IMG/VR virus record: IMGVR_UViG_3300024518_001724 | Span: 1 to 20,425 of that record | Origin: a virus | DNA: 20,425 nucleotides | Strand: one strand, 5' to 3' | Part shown: in pieces, positions 1 through 5,009 of the stretch | Layout: every line of letters starts with the position of its first letter | Position numbering within the stretch: position 1 is the first letter of the stretch | Translations under genes and position numbers: made by a program | Notes under the pieces: generated by a model | Told to the model about the DNA's origin: nothing | What the model saw: the letters and a program-made list of their open reading frames with translations, nothing else | The model's database searches: none

Positions 1-1
1 G

Positions 2-61
2 CTGAAAAGAATATTTAAGAATTACAATCCGCAACCAAGACCGGAAGGGTTCGGCAAATGA
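2..61 (+). CDS. 3' end of an unidentified gene (cassette 0 ORF)
   Basis: An open frame enters from the left edge and ends at TGA 59-61, giving 19 residues ending in QPRPEGFGK. The product cannot be identified from so short a tail. Its stop lies one base before an R''-like box (CGCTAAC, 63-69) that opens the first attC-like hairpin, the spacing expected for the last gene of an integron cassette. That placement, not the peptide, is the main support for this being a real coding end. Confidence 0.45.
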   Translation: MKRIFKNYNPQPRPEGFGK

Positions 62-62
62 A

Positions 63-158
63 CGCTAACGATTTAGCTATGGTGAGAAGCTGCACCATTC
101 AATGTCAGCTATAACAAAACAGGGTGATTGCAGCTTTTCATTATAGCGTGTGTTACCC
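63..158 (+). other. attC-like recombination site 1
   Basis: R''-like box CGCTAAC (63-69) and R'-like box GTTACCC (152-158) enclose a long imperfect hairpin. Arm 76-94 pairs with 129-147 over 19 positions, 16 Watson-Crick and 3 G-T, leaving a 34-nt loop. The arms start AGCTAT and end ATAGCG, as in the sites at 1189 and 6050. Length is 96 nt; known integron attC sites span roughly 57-141 nt. The inferred cut G152|T153 is the left end of cassette 1. R' departs from the classical GTTRRRY consensus after GTTA. Confidence 0.68.
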
Positions 159-180
159 ATCTTTTAAAATTACGGATATG
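158..180 (+). repeat. 23-nt cassette leader repeat, copy 1
   Basis: The stretch from CATCTTTTAAAATTACGG to the start codon at 178-180 is identical to 937-959. Both copies begin at the last base of the R' box or directly after it and end in the ATG of the cassette ORF. This indicates a shared 5' leader brought in with the cassette and sets both translation starts. Confidence 0.8.
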
Positions 181-420
181 TTAATAGAAGAAACTAAATG
201 GATGAAAAATTTACTCCCAGACGATTACACATGTGAACCAAGAGAAAACGGAGTACACTGTCACAGCCAAGAAGGTATTGCAGATGATAAAGGCTTATGT
301 GATCACTTTGATTTGATATGTAAAGCAATCGAGCAAAAGTTTGGAGATAGATTCATGGAAATTTTTCATCAAACGAATACCTATCATAGAAGATTTACGG
401 TCTATATCAGACCTGAGTAA
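178..420 (+). CDS. Hypothetical cassette-borne protein (80 aa)
   Basis: This 80-residue protein begins MLIEETKWMKNLL. I do not recognise a family. It is hydrophilic, has no membrane segment or signal peptide, and contains two Cys/His-containing stretches (TCEP...HCHSQ near residues 20-30 and LCDHFDLIC near 40-50) that may be coincidental. The start at 178 is preferred to an in-frame GTG at 124 because 158-180 is duplicated exactly at 937-959, where it ends in the ATG of another cassette ORF, and because the GTG lies within the attC-like hairpin. It is the only ORF of cassette 1, and its stop lies 10 bases before the R'' box. Confidence 0.62.
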   Translation: MLIEETKWMKNLLPDDYTCEPRENGVHCHSQEGIADDKGLCDHFDLICKAIEQKFGDRFMEIFHQTNTYHRRFTVYIRPE

Positions 421-430
421 TTTTTATTGT

Positions 431-521
431 GGGTAACGACCCAAATAAGGTGATGTGACCACCTGCAAACGTCACTATAACCGCTACAATCAAAGGTCAT
501 TCACCTTATTGTTTGTTAGCA
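431..521 (+). other. attC-like recombination site 2
   Basis: R''-like GGGTAAC (431-437) is the exact complement of the box that opens cassette 1. R'-like GTTAGCA is at 515-521. Between them 444-453 pairs perfectly with 501-510 (10 bp), then a 2-versus-1 bulge, then 456-460 with 495-499 (5 bp), leaving a 34-nt loop. Total length is 91 nt. Bulged stems of this kind are typical of folded attC sites. Confidence 0.68.
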
Positions 522-535
522 AAAGTTACAGAGAG

Positions 536-838
536 ATGGATTACATCAAAACACTAAAAGACTTCTATGGGATTGGAAGAGAAGCATTGCATTTAATTTC
601 TGGAATATCAGCAGATGCATTAATGAGGTATGAAAAAGGGGAAGAAGCGCCTCGCAAATACAGAATGCTTTTAAATGCAATGCTGGACATACCTACTTTC
701 GAGACATTTTTTCATTTATCCAAAGGACTTTTGAATGCATCAGATATTGATAAGATTGAAAAGAAAATAGTCGAAGAAATGAAATGGAGAGAAAGGCAAG
801 TAAGGGAATATCGCAAAGAGTCGATGAACGTTGGCTAA
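536..838 (+). CDS. Small XRE/HTH-like regulator or antitoxin-like protein
   Basis: This 100-residue protein begins MDYIKTLKDFYG. Residues of about 8-50 read as a helix-turn-helix of the XRE/HTH_3 type: ISGISADALMRYEKGEEAPR has the pattern of recognition helix, R-Y-E-x-G, then a basic or proline turn, as seen in the DNA-binding half of MqsA/YgiT-like antitoxins. The C-terminal third is charged and probably helical (IEKKIVEEMKWRERQVREYR). No toxin partner is adjacent. The start at 536 is chosen because the upstream GTG at 455 lies inside the attC-like hairpin, while 536 is 15 bases after the R' box. The gene is the sole ORF of cassette 2; the stop is 4 bases before its R'' box. Confidence 0.66.
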   Translation: MDYIKTLKDFYGIGREALHLISGISADALMRYEKGEEAPRKYRMLLNAMLDIPTFETFFHLSKGLLNASDIDKIEKKIVEEMKWRERQVREYRKESMNVG

Positions 839-842
839 TTTT

Positions 843-937
843 TGCTAACGTTGGTAATAAAATGTAGTAAAGCAACTGCGACACTTGAATAAAAGCACAA
901 GCCTAACATGCTTTATTCATTTTATTTATTGTTAGGC
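843..937 (+). other. attC-like recombination site 3
   Basis: R''-like TGCTAAC (843-849) matches the complement of the cassette 2 start (10 bases if extended). R'-like GTTAGGC (931-937) fits the classical GTTRRRY. The stem pairs 856-864 with 918-926 (9 bp) and 868-873 with 910-915 (6 bp) across a 3-versus-2 internal loop. Length is 95 nt. The loop contains GCCTAAC (901-907), identical to the R'' box of the next cassette; I cannot say whether this is chance. Confidence 0.66.
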
Positions 938-959
938 ATCTTTTAAAATTACGGATATG
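937..959 (+). repeat. 23-nt cassette leader repeat, copy 2
   Basis: Exact copy of 158-180, again placed immediately after an R' box and ending in a start codon (957-959). Confidence 0.8.
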
Positions 960-1175
960 AAAAACGTGAAATTAAAAAAGAAAATTTTATTAGACTTGCG
1001 ATTATTAATAATTGCGATACCCTCATTTATTACTGGCTTTCTAAGTAGCCCCTTTGTAGAAAATAAAATTTTTGACATAGCCCCCGTATTGAGCGGAATA
1101 AGTGGCGCTCCTGCATTGTTAATAATATTGTATTTAATTATAAGTTGGATGTTTTATGATATACTGTATAAGTAG
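957..1175 (+). CDS. Small two-helix membrane protein (cassette-borne)
   Basis: This 72-residue protein has a basic N-terminus (MKNVKLKKK) and two predicted hydrophobic segments, about residues 12-31 (LLDLRLLIIAIPSFITGFL) and about 45-68 (ending LLIILYLIISWMFYDILY). I do not recognise the family. Function is unknown; small membrane proteins are common in integron cassettes and phage accessory loci. The start is fixed by the duplicated leader at 937-959. It is the only ORF of cassette 3, and its stop lies 13 bases before the R'' box GCCTAAC at 1189. Confidence 0.62.
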   Translation: MKNVKLKKKILLDLRLLIIAIPSFITGFLSSPFVENKIFDIAPVLSGISGAPALLIILYLIISWMFYDILYK

Positions 1176-1188
1176 TAATTTTCATTGT

Positions 1189-1247
1189 GCCTAACACTAA
1201 GCTATTAATCGTTGAGGAACGAAATGGTTCAATAGCGACTGTTGAAA
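1189..1247 (+). other. attC-like recombination site 4
   Basis: Compact 59-nt site: R''-like GCCTAAC (1189-1195, fits RYYYAAC), 4-nt spacer, AGCTATT (1200-1206) pairing with AATAGC (1231-1236), inner GAAC/GTTC (1217-1220 with 1227-1230), 3-nt spacer, R'-like GTTGAAA (1241-1247). It aligns without gaps to 6050-6108 at 38 of 59 positions, including the loop block TGAGG(A/G)ACGAA. It closes cassette 3; the unit to its right has no matching TTTCAAC box, so the array seems to end here. Confidence 0.7.
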
Positions 1248-1286
1248 GCCGTTCGTAGAATGGCGTGAAAATAAAGCAGATAGTTC

Positions 1287-1317
1287 TTTGATATGTATAT
1301 GTATATACTTACATTGC
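1287..1317 (+). promoter_or_regulatory. Possible Bacteroidota-type promoter for the small-gene chain
   Basis: TTTG at 1287-1290, within GTTCTTTGATATG (a phrase I associate with Bacteroidota promoter or leader regions), is followed after 19 nt by TACATTGC (1310-1317). That is a partial match to the -7 element TAnnTTTG, 4 of 6 fixed bases. Transcription would begin about 10 bases before the ATG at 1334. The -7 fit is weak. Confidence 0.4.
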
Positions 1318-1333
1318 ATTACAATTATAAATT

Positions 1334-1561
1334 ATGGCAAAGAAAAGAGTAACATTTCAGTTAAATCCAGAAACAATTGCAAAGGTTAATTTTTCCAGGG
1401 AATGGAACCACGAAAATTGTACGGATTGCTTCCCAGACATGAACGCCTTTCAAACTGAACTTGATGAATTAGCTGATTACGGATTTTCTAAAATGGTTGG
1501 TGGTGTTGTTGGTGCGTGGGACGAATTAACCGATGAAGAAAGAAAACAATATTTCAAATGA
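1334..1561 (+). CDS. Hypothetical protein (75 aa)
   Basis: This is the first gene of the overlapping small-gene chain, after an AT-rich leader (ATTATAAATTATG). The product is acidic toward the C-terminus (VGAWDELTDEERKQYFK) and soluble. One CTDC pair near residues 29-32 might bind metal, but no second pair is present. No family is recognised. Its TGA overlaps the next ATG as ATGA. The spacing from attC-like site 4 would allow it to be a further cassette ORF, but no matching R'' box follows, so I treat it as phage-linked. Confidence 0.68.
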   Translation: MAKKRVTFQLNPETIAKVNFSREWNHENCTDCFPDMNAFQTELDELADYGFSKMVGGVVGAWDELTDEERKQYFK

Positions 1562-1731
1562 GCGCAACGGTATTGTCTTATATAATATTTTTTTGTATGG
1601 GGCTTTGTGTAGGCTTGATCGGGTGGGTTTTTGAGCGAATAAAAACTAAGGCATTAACAAGAATATTAGAAGATTTAAGCGAGGATTCTAAGTTCTGGAG
1701 GACGCTCTACAAAAGCATTGCAAAGGAATAG
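1558..1731 (+). CDS. Small single-pass membrane protein (57 aa)
   Basis: ATG 1558 overlaps the previous stop by four bases (ATGA). The product starts MSATVLSYIIFFCMGLCVG, a strong N-terminal hydrophobic segment of about residues 4-25, followed by a charged cytoplasmic-like tail (WVFERIKTKALTRILEDL) that is probably helical. The layout resembles spanin or holin accessory proteins or other phage microproteins, but there is no lysis gene nearby and I make no functional call. The overlap and the sharp hydrophobic-to-charged layout support real coding. Confidence 0.66.
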   Translation: MSATVLSYIIFFCMGLCVGLIGWVFERIKTKALTRILEDLSEDSKFWRTLYKSIAKE

Positions 1732-1766
1732 ATTAACCAAAGAGGTAAAGCAAAAATTCTATTAGA

Positions 1767-2273
1767 ATGGAAGAAATTTGGAAAGACATAGAGGATTACA
1801 GAGGTGTGTACCAGGTCTCAAGCATTGGAAGAGTAAGAAGATTAAAGAGAATTAGAGAAAATATATTATCATGTGCCCCAAATACTAGCGGATATCCAAC
1901 AGTTCACTTATGCAAAAATGGAAAGCGATCGACAAAGACTGTGCATAGATTAATAGCTCAAGCATTCATTCCAAACCCAGAAAACAAACCCCAAATAAAT
2001 CACAAAAACGGAATAAGACCTGATAATAGGTTAGAAAATTTGGAGTGGTGTACAAGCTCGGAAAACAACTTACACGCATATAGGACTTCAAAAAGGAAAG
2101 TTTTAAGAGGGGAGAATCACGGGATGAGCAAATCAGTTTTTGATAAATCAACAGGAAACGTGTACGAATCTATTACTGCATCATCTTTAGCTATTGATAT
2201 GAAAGGCATTACTGTTTGGAGAATGGTAACAGGAATAAGTCCTAACAAAACGAATTTAACTTTGGTAAAATGA
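1767..2273 (+). CDS. NUMOD4 and HNH homing-type endonuclease
   Basis: This 168-residue free-standing nuclease has an N-terminal NUMOD4-type DNA-binding domain (residues about 3-50: EIWKDIEDYRGVYQVSSIGR) and an HNH_3-type core with HRLIAQAFIPNP (60-71), INHKNG (77-82), NRLENLEWCT (87-96) and ENNLHAY (99-105). H79 and N91/N100 are candidate metal-site residues. The C-terminal 50 residues look like a NUMOD1-type helix-turn-helix. Such nucleases make site-specific double-strand breaks and spread selfishly in phages. It is inserted in an otherwise overlapping chain with a 35-nt gap before it; its stop still overlaps the next ATG. Length is normal for the family. Confidence 0.92.
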   Translation: MEEIWKDIEDYRGVYQVSSIGRVRRLKRIRENILSCAPNTSGYPTVHLCKNGKRSTKTVHRLIAQAFIPNPENKPQINHKNGIRPDNRLENLEWCTSSENNLHAYRTSKRKVLRGENHGMSKSVFDKSTGNVYESITASSLAIDMKGITVWRMVTGISPNKTNLTLVK

Positions 2274-2449
2274 ATAAATATAAGCTTAGCGCAGGGAAAA
2301 AGTTCTTATTAATAGTTGTTGCGGCCGGGATAGCTTTTCAAATATATTGGATAGCATCACCTGAAGCTCCTTATCTAATTACATGGGTTTCGCTTAACAT
2401 AGTATTGGCCGGGCTGCTTGCCATATTCTTTTTATGTAAAAAATGTTGA
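2270..2449 (+). CDS. Small membrane protein (59 aa)
   Basis: It starts at ATG 2270, overlapping the HNH stop (ATGA). The product has a basic N-terminus (MNKYKLSAGKK), a hydrophobic segment at about 12-28 and a second at about 36-55 ending FFLCKKC, so two predicted membrane helices with a short loop. No family is recognised. Start/stop overlap and composition support coding. It is one of a run of membrane microproteins here. Confidence 0.64.
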   Translation: MNKYKLSAGKKFLLIVVAAGIAFQIYWIASPEAPYLITWVSLNIVLAGLLAIFFLCKKC

Positions 2450-2450
2450 G

Positions 2451-2825
2451 ATGATAGATCCGAATGAAATAATGATGGGTAATTGGGTTTCTTATGATGG
2501 GAACCCATATCGAGTTATCGGAATACATTCTGTTCCGATATTAGACACTATTCTATATGGGATCGGTGTGGTTGAATGGAATGATTTAGACCCCATTCTA
2601 TTAGACGAAGAGTGGCTTTTGAAGTTCGGGTTTGATAAGGAAGATAGTTTAACATTCAAAAAAGACTGGTTTGAATTATGGGGTTCTTCATATTCCGGGG
2701 ATTATCAATTACGGATTTACAAAGTAGGCAATGACTACGAGAAGATTATAAACATAAAATATGTCCACACGCTCCAAAACCTTTACAAATCTTTAATAGG
2801 GGATAAATTAGAAATACAGGAATGA
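2451..2825 (+). CDS. Conserved Bacteroidota phage or mobile-element protein of unknown function
   Basis: This 124-residue protein begins MIDPNEIMMGNWVSYDG. The phrase EEWLLKFGF near residue 50 and the C-terminal YVHTLQNLYKSLIGDKLEI match, from memory, a protein family common in Bacteroidota prophages and elements, usually with a tyrosine-rich middle and the ending VHxLQNLYxxLxGxEL. The function of the family is unknown to me. The start at 2451 is preferred to a TTG at 2418 because 2418 lies within the preceding membrane gene and 2451 follows that stop by one base. Its stop overlaps the next ATG. Confidence 0.8.
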   Translation: MIDPNEIMMGNWVSYDGNPYRVIGIHSVPILDTILYGIGVVEWNDLDPILLDEEWLLKFGFDKEDSLTFKKDWFELWGSSYSGDYQLRIYKVGNDYEKIINIKYVHTLQNLYKSLIGDKLEIQE

Positions 2826-3124
2826 GCAAATACTGGTTCGATAAAAAACATCCTGAAAGCTGTTACCCAATTAAAAGGCATAGAGAAGAAATGCTCGAAA
2901 ACAATGAGCCCGAAAGGACATTGATTGGCGCAAAAGCCATAATTGGCGAAGGTATTTATTACTGTACCAAATACGGCGAGCCGGGAGATAGCGGCGATGG
3001 GATGTGTGGTAAAATATGTGATGGTTATAATCCACGGAACGGCAAAAACGGGAGGTGTTTGCATTCTGGGTATTGTTACGAACCGACCAAGGAAACGAAA
3101 ACAATCAAAATCAATATCGAATGA
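2822..3124 (+). CDS. Cysteine-rich small protein (100 aa)
   Basis: ATG 2822 overlaps the previous stop (ATGA). The product carries eight cysteines, seven of them between residues 48 and 86, including YYCTKYGEPG, MCGKICDGYNP and RCLHSGYCYEP. The pattern suggests a small zinc-knuckle or disulfide-stabilised fold, but it does not match a motif I can name. There is no signal peptide, so cytoplasmic metal binding is likelier than disulfides. Its final codons overlap the next start at 3121. Alternative frames at 2943 and 3055 are shadows. Confidence 0.7.
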   Translation: MSKYWFDKKHPESCYPIKRHREEMLENNEPERTLIGAKAIIGEGIYYCTKYGEPGDSGDGMCGKICDGYNPRNGKNGRCLHSGYCYEPTKETKTIKINIE

Positions 3125-3528
3125 ACACCTGGATAATATGGATAGTGTTTACTGCCATGAGTTTCGAATGGGACGCATTGAAGATCTATCACAACGGCAT
3201 TGAAAAGAAAGGAAATTTAAAACACGGTTATAGAATGGCATTAAGGTTTTTGTTTGGCTTAGTTTTGGTAAATAGGGGGCGGGATGTTGTTTATGATGTT
3301 TCATATTTTTATGATTTATTTTTAGAGGCCGTCCCCTTTTATGCTTTCTTTTGGTTGGTGTTTGATCCGTGGTTGACCTTAAGGCGGATGCATTACATAG
3401 AAGACTTTAGGCCGGCGGACGGGATTTTCTATGCTGGCAAGGATTGGTGGGAACTTAGCTTTTTGCCGTGGCATGTGAGAACATTGTTCAAGGCAGGATT
3501 GTTTATAACTTCAATTTTAGTGTTATGA
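3121..3528 (+). CDS. Multi-pass membrane protein, unknown (135 aa)
   Basis: The start at 3121 overlaps the preceding TGA (ATGA); an in-frame ATG at 3055 would overlap that gene by 70 bases and is rejected. The product has hydrophobic segments at about residues 2-14, 41-52, 66-86 and 121-135, with aromatic-rich stretches (FEWDALKIYH, YAGKDWWELSFLPWH). Two to four membrane passes are plausible. No family is recognised. The C-terminus is hydrophobic to the last residue (GLFITSILVL). Confidence 0.66.
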   Translation: MNTWIIWIVFTAMSFEWDALKIYHNGIEKKGNLKHGYRMALRFLFGLVLVNRGRDVVYDVSYFYDLFLEAVPFYAFFWLVFDPWLTLRRMHYIEDFRPADGIFYAGKDWWELSFLPWHVRTLFKAGLFITSILVL

Positions 3529-3575
3529 GCTATTTAAACGATGTGTGTAGCTATCAAAAAGTACTTAAAGCGTAA
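3525..3575 (+). CDS. Possible 16-aa leader or linker peptide
   Basis: ATG 3525 overlaps the upstream stop as ATGA and opens a 16-codon frame (MSYLNDVCSYQKVLKA) ending three bases before the next ATG. It would keep ribosomes moving across the gap to 3579. It is too short to judge by composition; support is positional only. Confidence 0.3.
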   Translation: MSYLNDVCSYQKVLKA

Positions 3576-3578
3576 GAG

Positions 3579-3974
3579 ATGACTATAAAAGAATTAGTGC
3601 CTTACTTGCCTTATGGGTTGAAGGGCTTAGTTGAAGATTTCGGGATCGAAACTGCTATTGGTTGTATTGGGACTGAGGTACTAACAACAGAAGATAATTG
3701 CGAATTATCAGAGTATAAACTAATCCTAAGACCTTTATCAGATTTGACAAAAGAGATTGAACATAATGGTGAAAAATTCAAACCGTCTTTTGTTTTAAGT
3801 AGAGATTATAAAGATGAATTTGTAGAATTATTAATCACTGAAAAAGGCAAGGGTTATTATAATGATTTATTAAGGTATATACCTTTATGTATTGCTGAGA
3901 AACTTTTTAAGTGGCATTTTGACGTATTCGGGTTAATTGAAAAAGGAGAAGCAATAGACATTAATACATTATGA
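3579..3974 (+). CDS. Conserved Bacteroidota phage or mobile-element protein of unknown function
   Basis: This 131-residue soluble protein has the phrases LILRPLSDLTKEIEHNGEKF (residues about 47-66) and, at the C-terminus, KWHFDVFGLIEKGEAIDINT. I recognise both from memory as hallmarks of a widespread Bacteroidota phage/prophage family, often encoded near the family seen at 2451-2825. The N-terminus (MTIKELVPYLPYGLKG) is also typical. No enzymatic motif is visible and the role is unknown. Its stop overlaps the next start (ATGA). Confidence 0.82.
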   Translation: MTIKELVPYLPYGLKGLVEDFGIETAIGCIGTEVLTTEDNCELSEYKLILRPLSDLTKEIEHNGEKFKPSFVLSRDYKDEFVELLITEKGKGYYNDLLRYIPLCIAEKLFKWHFDVFGLIEKGEAIDINTL

Positions 3975-4285
3975 CAGCATTTACAACACTAATGGCAATA
4001 GCATGTTTCGCAGCCGGCTGGGTAGCTGGCTTGTTTTCAGCAGTGGCAATAATAGCACTTTTTAAATATAAAGAGGATGGGATATCAGACAATGAACAGG
4101 AAGATATACCCGAATGCCCGAAATGCAAAAAGCCAACCAAACGATTAAGGACACCGGGGTATAAAACGGCTGTTTTTTATCCGGCTATGTATGATGAAAA
4201 AGGGGTCAATACAAATCCAGATAGAAATGCAGTTACTTATAGTTACACATGTTTAGAATGTGGCGCGAAATACGAGGATACATGA
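3971..4285 (+). CDS. Membrane-anchored zinc-ribbon-like protein (104 aa)
   Basis: The N-terminal segment of about 5-31 (LMAIACFAAGWVAGLFSAVA) is a clear membrane helix. The rest is soluble, with CPKC (C49, C52) and CLEC (C94, C97), a CxxC-41-CxxC arrangement suggesting a small zinc ribbon. Between them lies a conserved-looking YKTAVFYPAMYDEKG stretch. The job is unknown; the topology would place the zinc domain in the cytoplasm if the positively charged FKYK after the helix is inside. It is linked to both neighbours by ATGA overlaps. Confidence 0.72.
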   Translation: MTAFTTLMAIACFAAGWVAGLFSAVAIIALFKYKEDGISDNEQEDIPECPKCKKPTKRLRTPGYKTAVFYPAMYDEKGVNTNPDRNAVTYSYTCLECGAKYEDT

Positions 4286-4401
4286 GTTGGAAAACAGGAA
4301 ATAAAGAGGCTAATTTTTATGTCATAGTATTTAGTATAATAGTGGCGGCAATATTTATAATTAGGATATTTTGGCCATTACCTAAACCACCAATAGAATG
4401 A
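4282..4401 (+). CDS. 39-aa single-pass membrane microprotein
   Basis: ATG 4282 overlaps the previous stop and the TGA at 4399 overlaps the next ATG (both ATGA). The product is MSWKTGNKEANFYVIVFS followed by a hydrophobic run to about residue 32 and the ending PLPKPPIE. One transmembrane helix is evident. It is unrecognised and included because it exactly bridges two genes by start/stop overlaps on both sides. Confidence 0.6.
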   Translation: MSWKTGNKEANFYVIVFSIIVAAIFIIRIFWPLPKPPIE

Positions 4402-4607
4402 AACTATTAAAAAAACTTTATTACAAAATATTTCCTACCTACACTGAGAGGGACGAGGGGTTATATGGATATCTTGAAGCTGATCAAATGATATCGGATT
4501 CTATAAATTCAGAAGATTCAGAACAATGGGAACTATCTAAATTAGAGGACGGGAACTTAACTATAGGATATGTTTGGCTTTGTAAAAAAACAAGGGTAAT
4601 AGAATGA
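4398..4607 (+). CDS. Hypothetical protein (69 aa)
   Basis: Soluble, acidic middle (SDSINSEDSEQWELSKLEDG), basic N-terminus (MKLLKKLYYKIFP). The N-terminal segment could be a short amphipathic helix. No domain is recognised. ATGA overlaps at both ends support translation. Confidence 0.64.
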   Translation: MKLLKKLYYKIFPTYTERDEGLYGYLEADQMISDSINSEDSEQWELSKLEDGNLTIGYVWLCKKTRVIE

Positions 4608-4816
4608 AATGTAAAAAATGTAAATACTATTTGTCCGACAATCAGGGGATTATTGGAGATAATGGATTGGTGATTTTTACCCCAATCACTGGGGGGTTTT
4701 GTATGGCTTATAATTGGAATTTGAATAGCCAAAACGTTGTTGAGTGTGGAGCTTTCAAGAAAGATAAAAATAGCGGGTCTAAAGGCAAAAAGTCTTACAA
4801 GATAAATATCAAATGA
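4604..4816 (+). CDS. Small four-cysteine, probably zinc-binding protein (70 aa)
   Basis: It begins MKCKKCKYYLSDNQG, with C3 and C6 as a CxxC knuckle; C33 (GFCMAYN) and C48 (VECGAFKK) complete a possible four-cysteine site. The C-terminus is lysine/serine-rich (KNSGSKGKKSYKINIK), compatible with nucleic-acid contact. Four-cysteine proteins of this size are frequent in phage accessory regions; I cannot name the family. Overlaps (ATGA) join it to both neighbours. Confidence 0.66.
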   Translation: MKCKKCKYYLSDNQGIIGDNGLVIFTPITGGFCMAYNWNLNSQNVVECGAFKKDKNSGSKGKKSYKINIK

Positions 4817-4980
4817 TATTAAAATTTATATACCTAATGATTTTATACCAGTTGGCAATACTGGCAGATAATATAACCCAATACCTGAAGCGGTACAAAT
4901 TGACACCTTGGCCGCTTTTAAAGACATCCTGGAAACGCCGGGGTTTAAATTGTACTAAAGGGGCTGGTATGTGGATATGA
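4813..4980 (+). CDS. Small hydrophobic/basic protein (55 aa)
   Basis: It starts at ATG 4813 overlapping the previous stop. The N-terminus MILKFIYLMILYQLAILADN is hydrophobic; the remainder is basic (QYLKRYKLTPWPLLKTSWKR). Its last codons (4960-4980) form the left arm of a strong inverted repeat, so the 3' end may be shaped by the structure. Start/stop overlap is the main support; no family is recognised. Confidence 0.5.
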   Translation: MILKFIYLMILYQLAILADNITQYLKRYKLTPWPLLKTSWKRRGLNCTKGAGMWI

Positions 4981-4995
4981 TTTGAGCCCAGCCCC
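4960..4995 (+). promoter_or_regulatory. GC-rich stem-loop between genes
   Basis: GGGGCTGG (4960-4967) pairs perfectly with CCAGCCCC (4988-4995) around a 20-nt loop, in an otherwise AT-rich stretch. It lies at the end of the 55-aa gene and 14 bases before the HNH start. No U-run follows, so it is more likely an attenuator, mRNA-stability element or DNA site than a classical intrinsic terminator. Confidence 0.5.
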
Positions 4996-5009
4996 TAATT
5001 TAAAGAAAA

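Larger units (their letters stand above)
153..1241 (+). mobile_element. Integron-type gene cassette array (three complete cassettes)
   Basis: Three consecutive units lie at 153-515, 516-931 and 932-1241. Each holds one + strand ORF followed within 4-14 bases by an R''-like box and a hairpin. In each unit the 7-nt box at its start is the exact reverse complement of the R'' box after its own ORF, as required if the unit circularises by joining G to TTNNNN. Two units share a 23-nt leader ending in the start codon. Neither an integrase gene nor an attI site is visible, so the array is either a segment of a longer array or a set of captured cassettes. Integron identity is inferred from architecture; the boxes only partly fit the classical consensus. 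Confidence 0.68.

Noticed and set aside
124-177. GTG start for the first cassette ORF
   Set aside because: It lies inside the attC-like hairpin; the duplicated leader ending at ATG 178 is a better start.
455-535. GTG start for the HTH-like ORF
   Set aside because: It lies inside the stem region of attC-like site 2; ATG 536 follows the R' box as in other cassettes.
901-937. A 37-nt attC formed by GCCTAAC and GTTAGGC
   Set aside because: Too short and with no inner stem of its own; the 843-937 hairpin explains the region better and its R'' fits cassette 2.
1562-1568. GCGCAAC as an R'' box closing a fourth cassette after 1334-1561
   Set aside because: It does not complement GTTGAAA at 1241, is inside the next gene and has no hairpin behind it.
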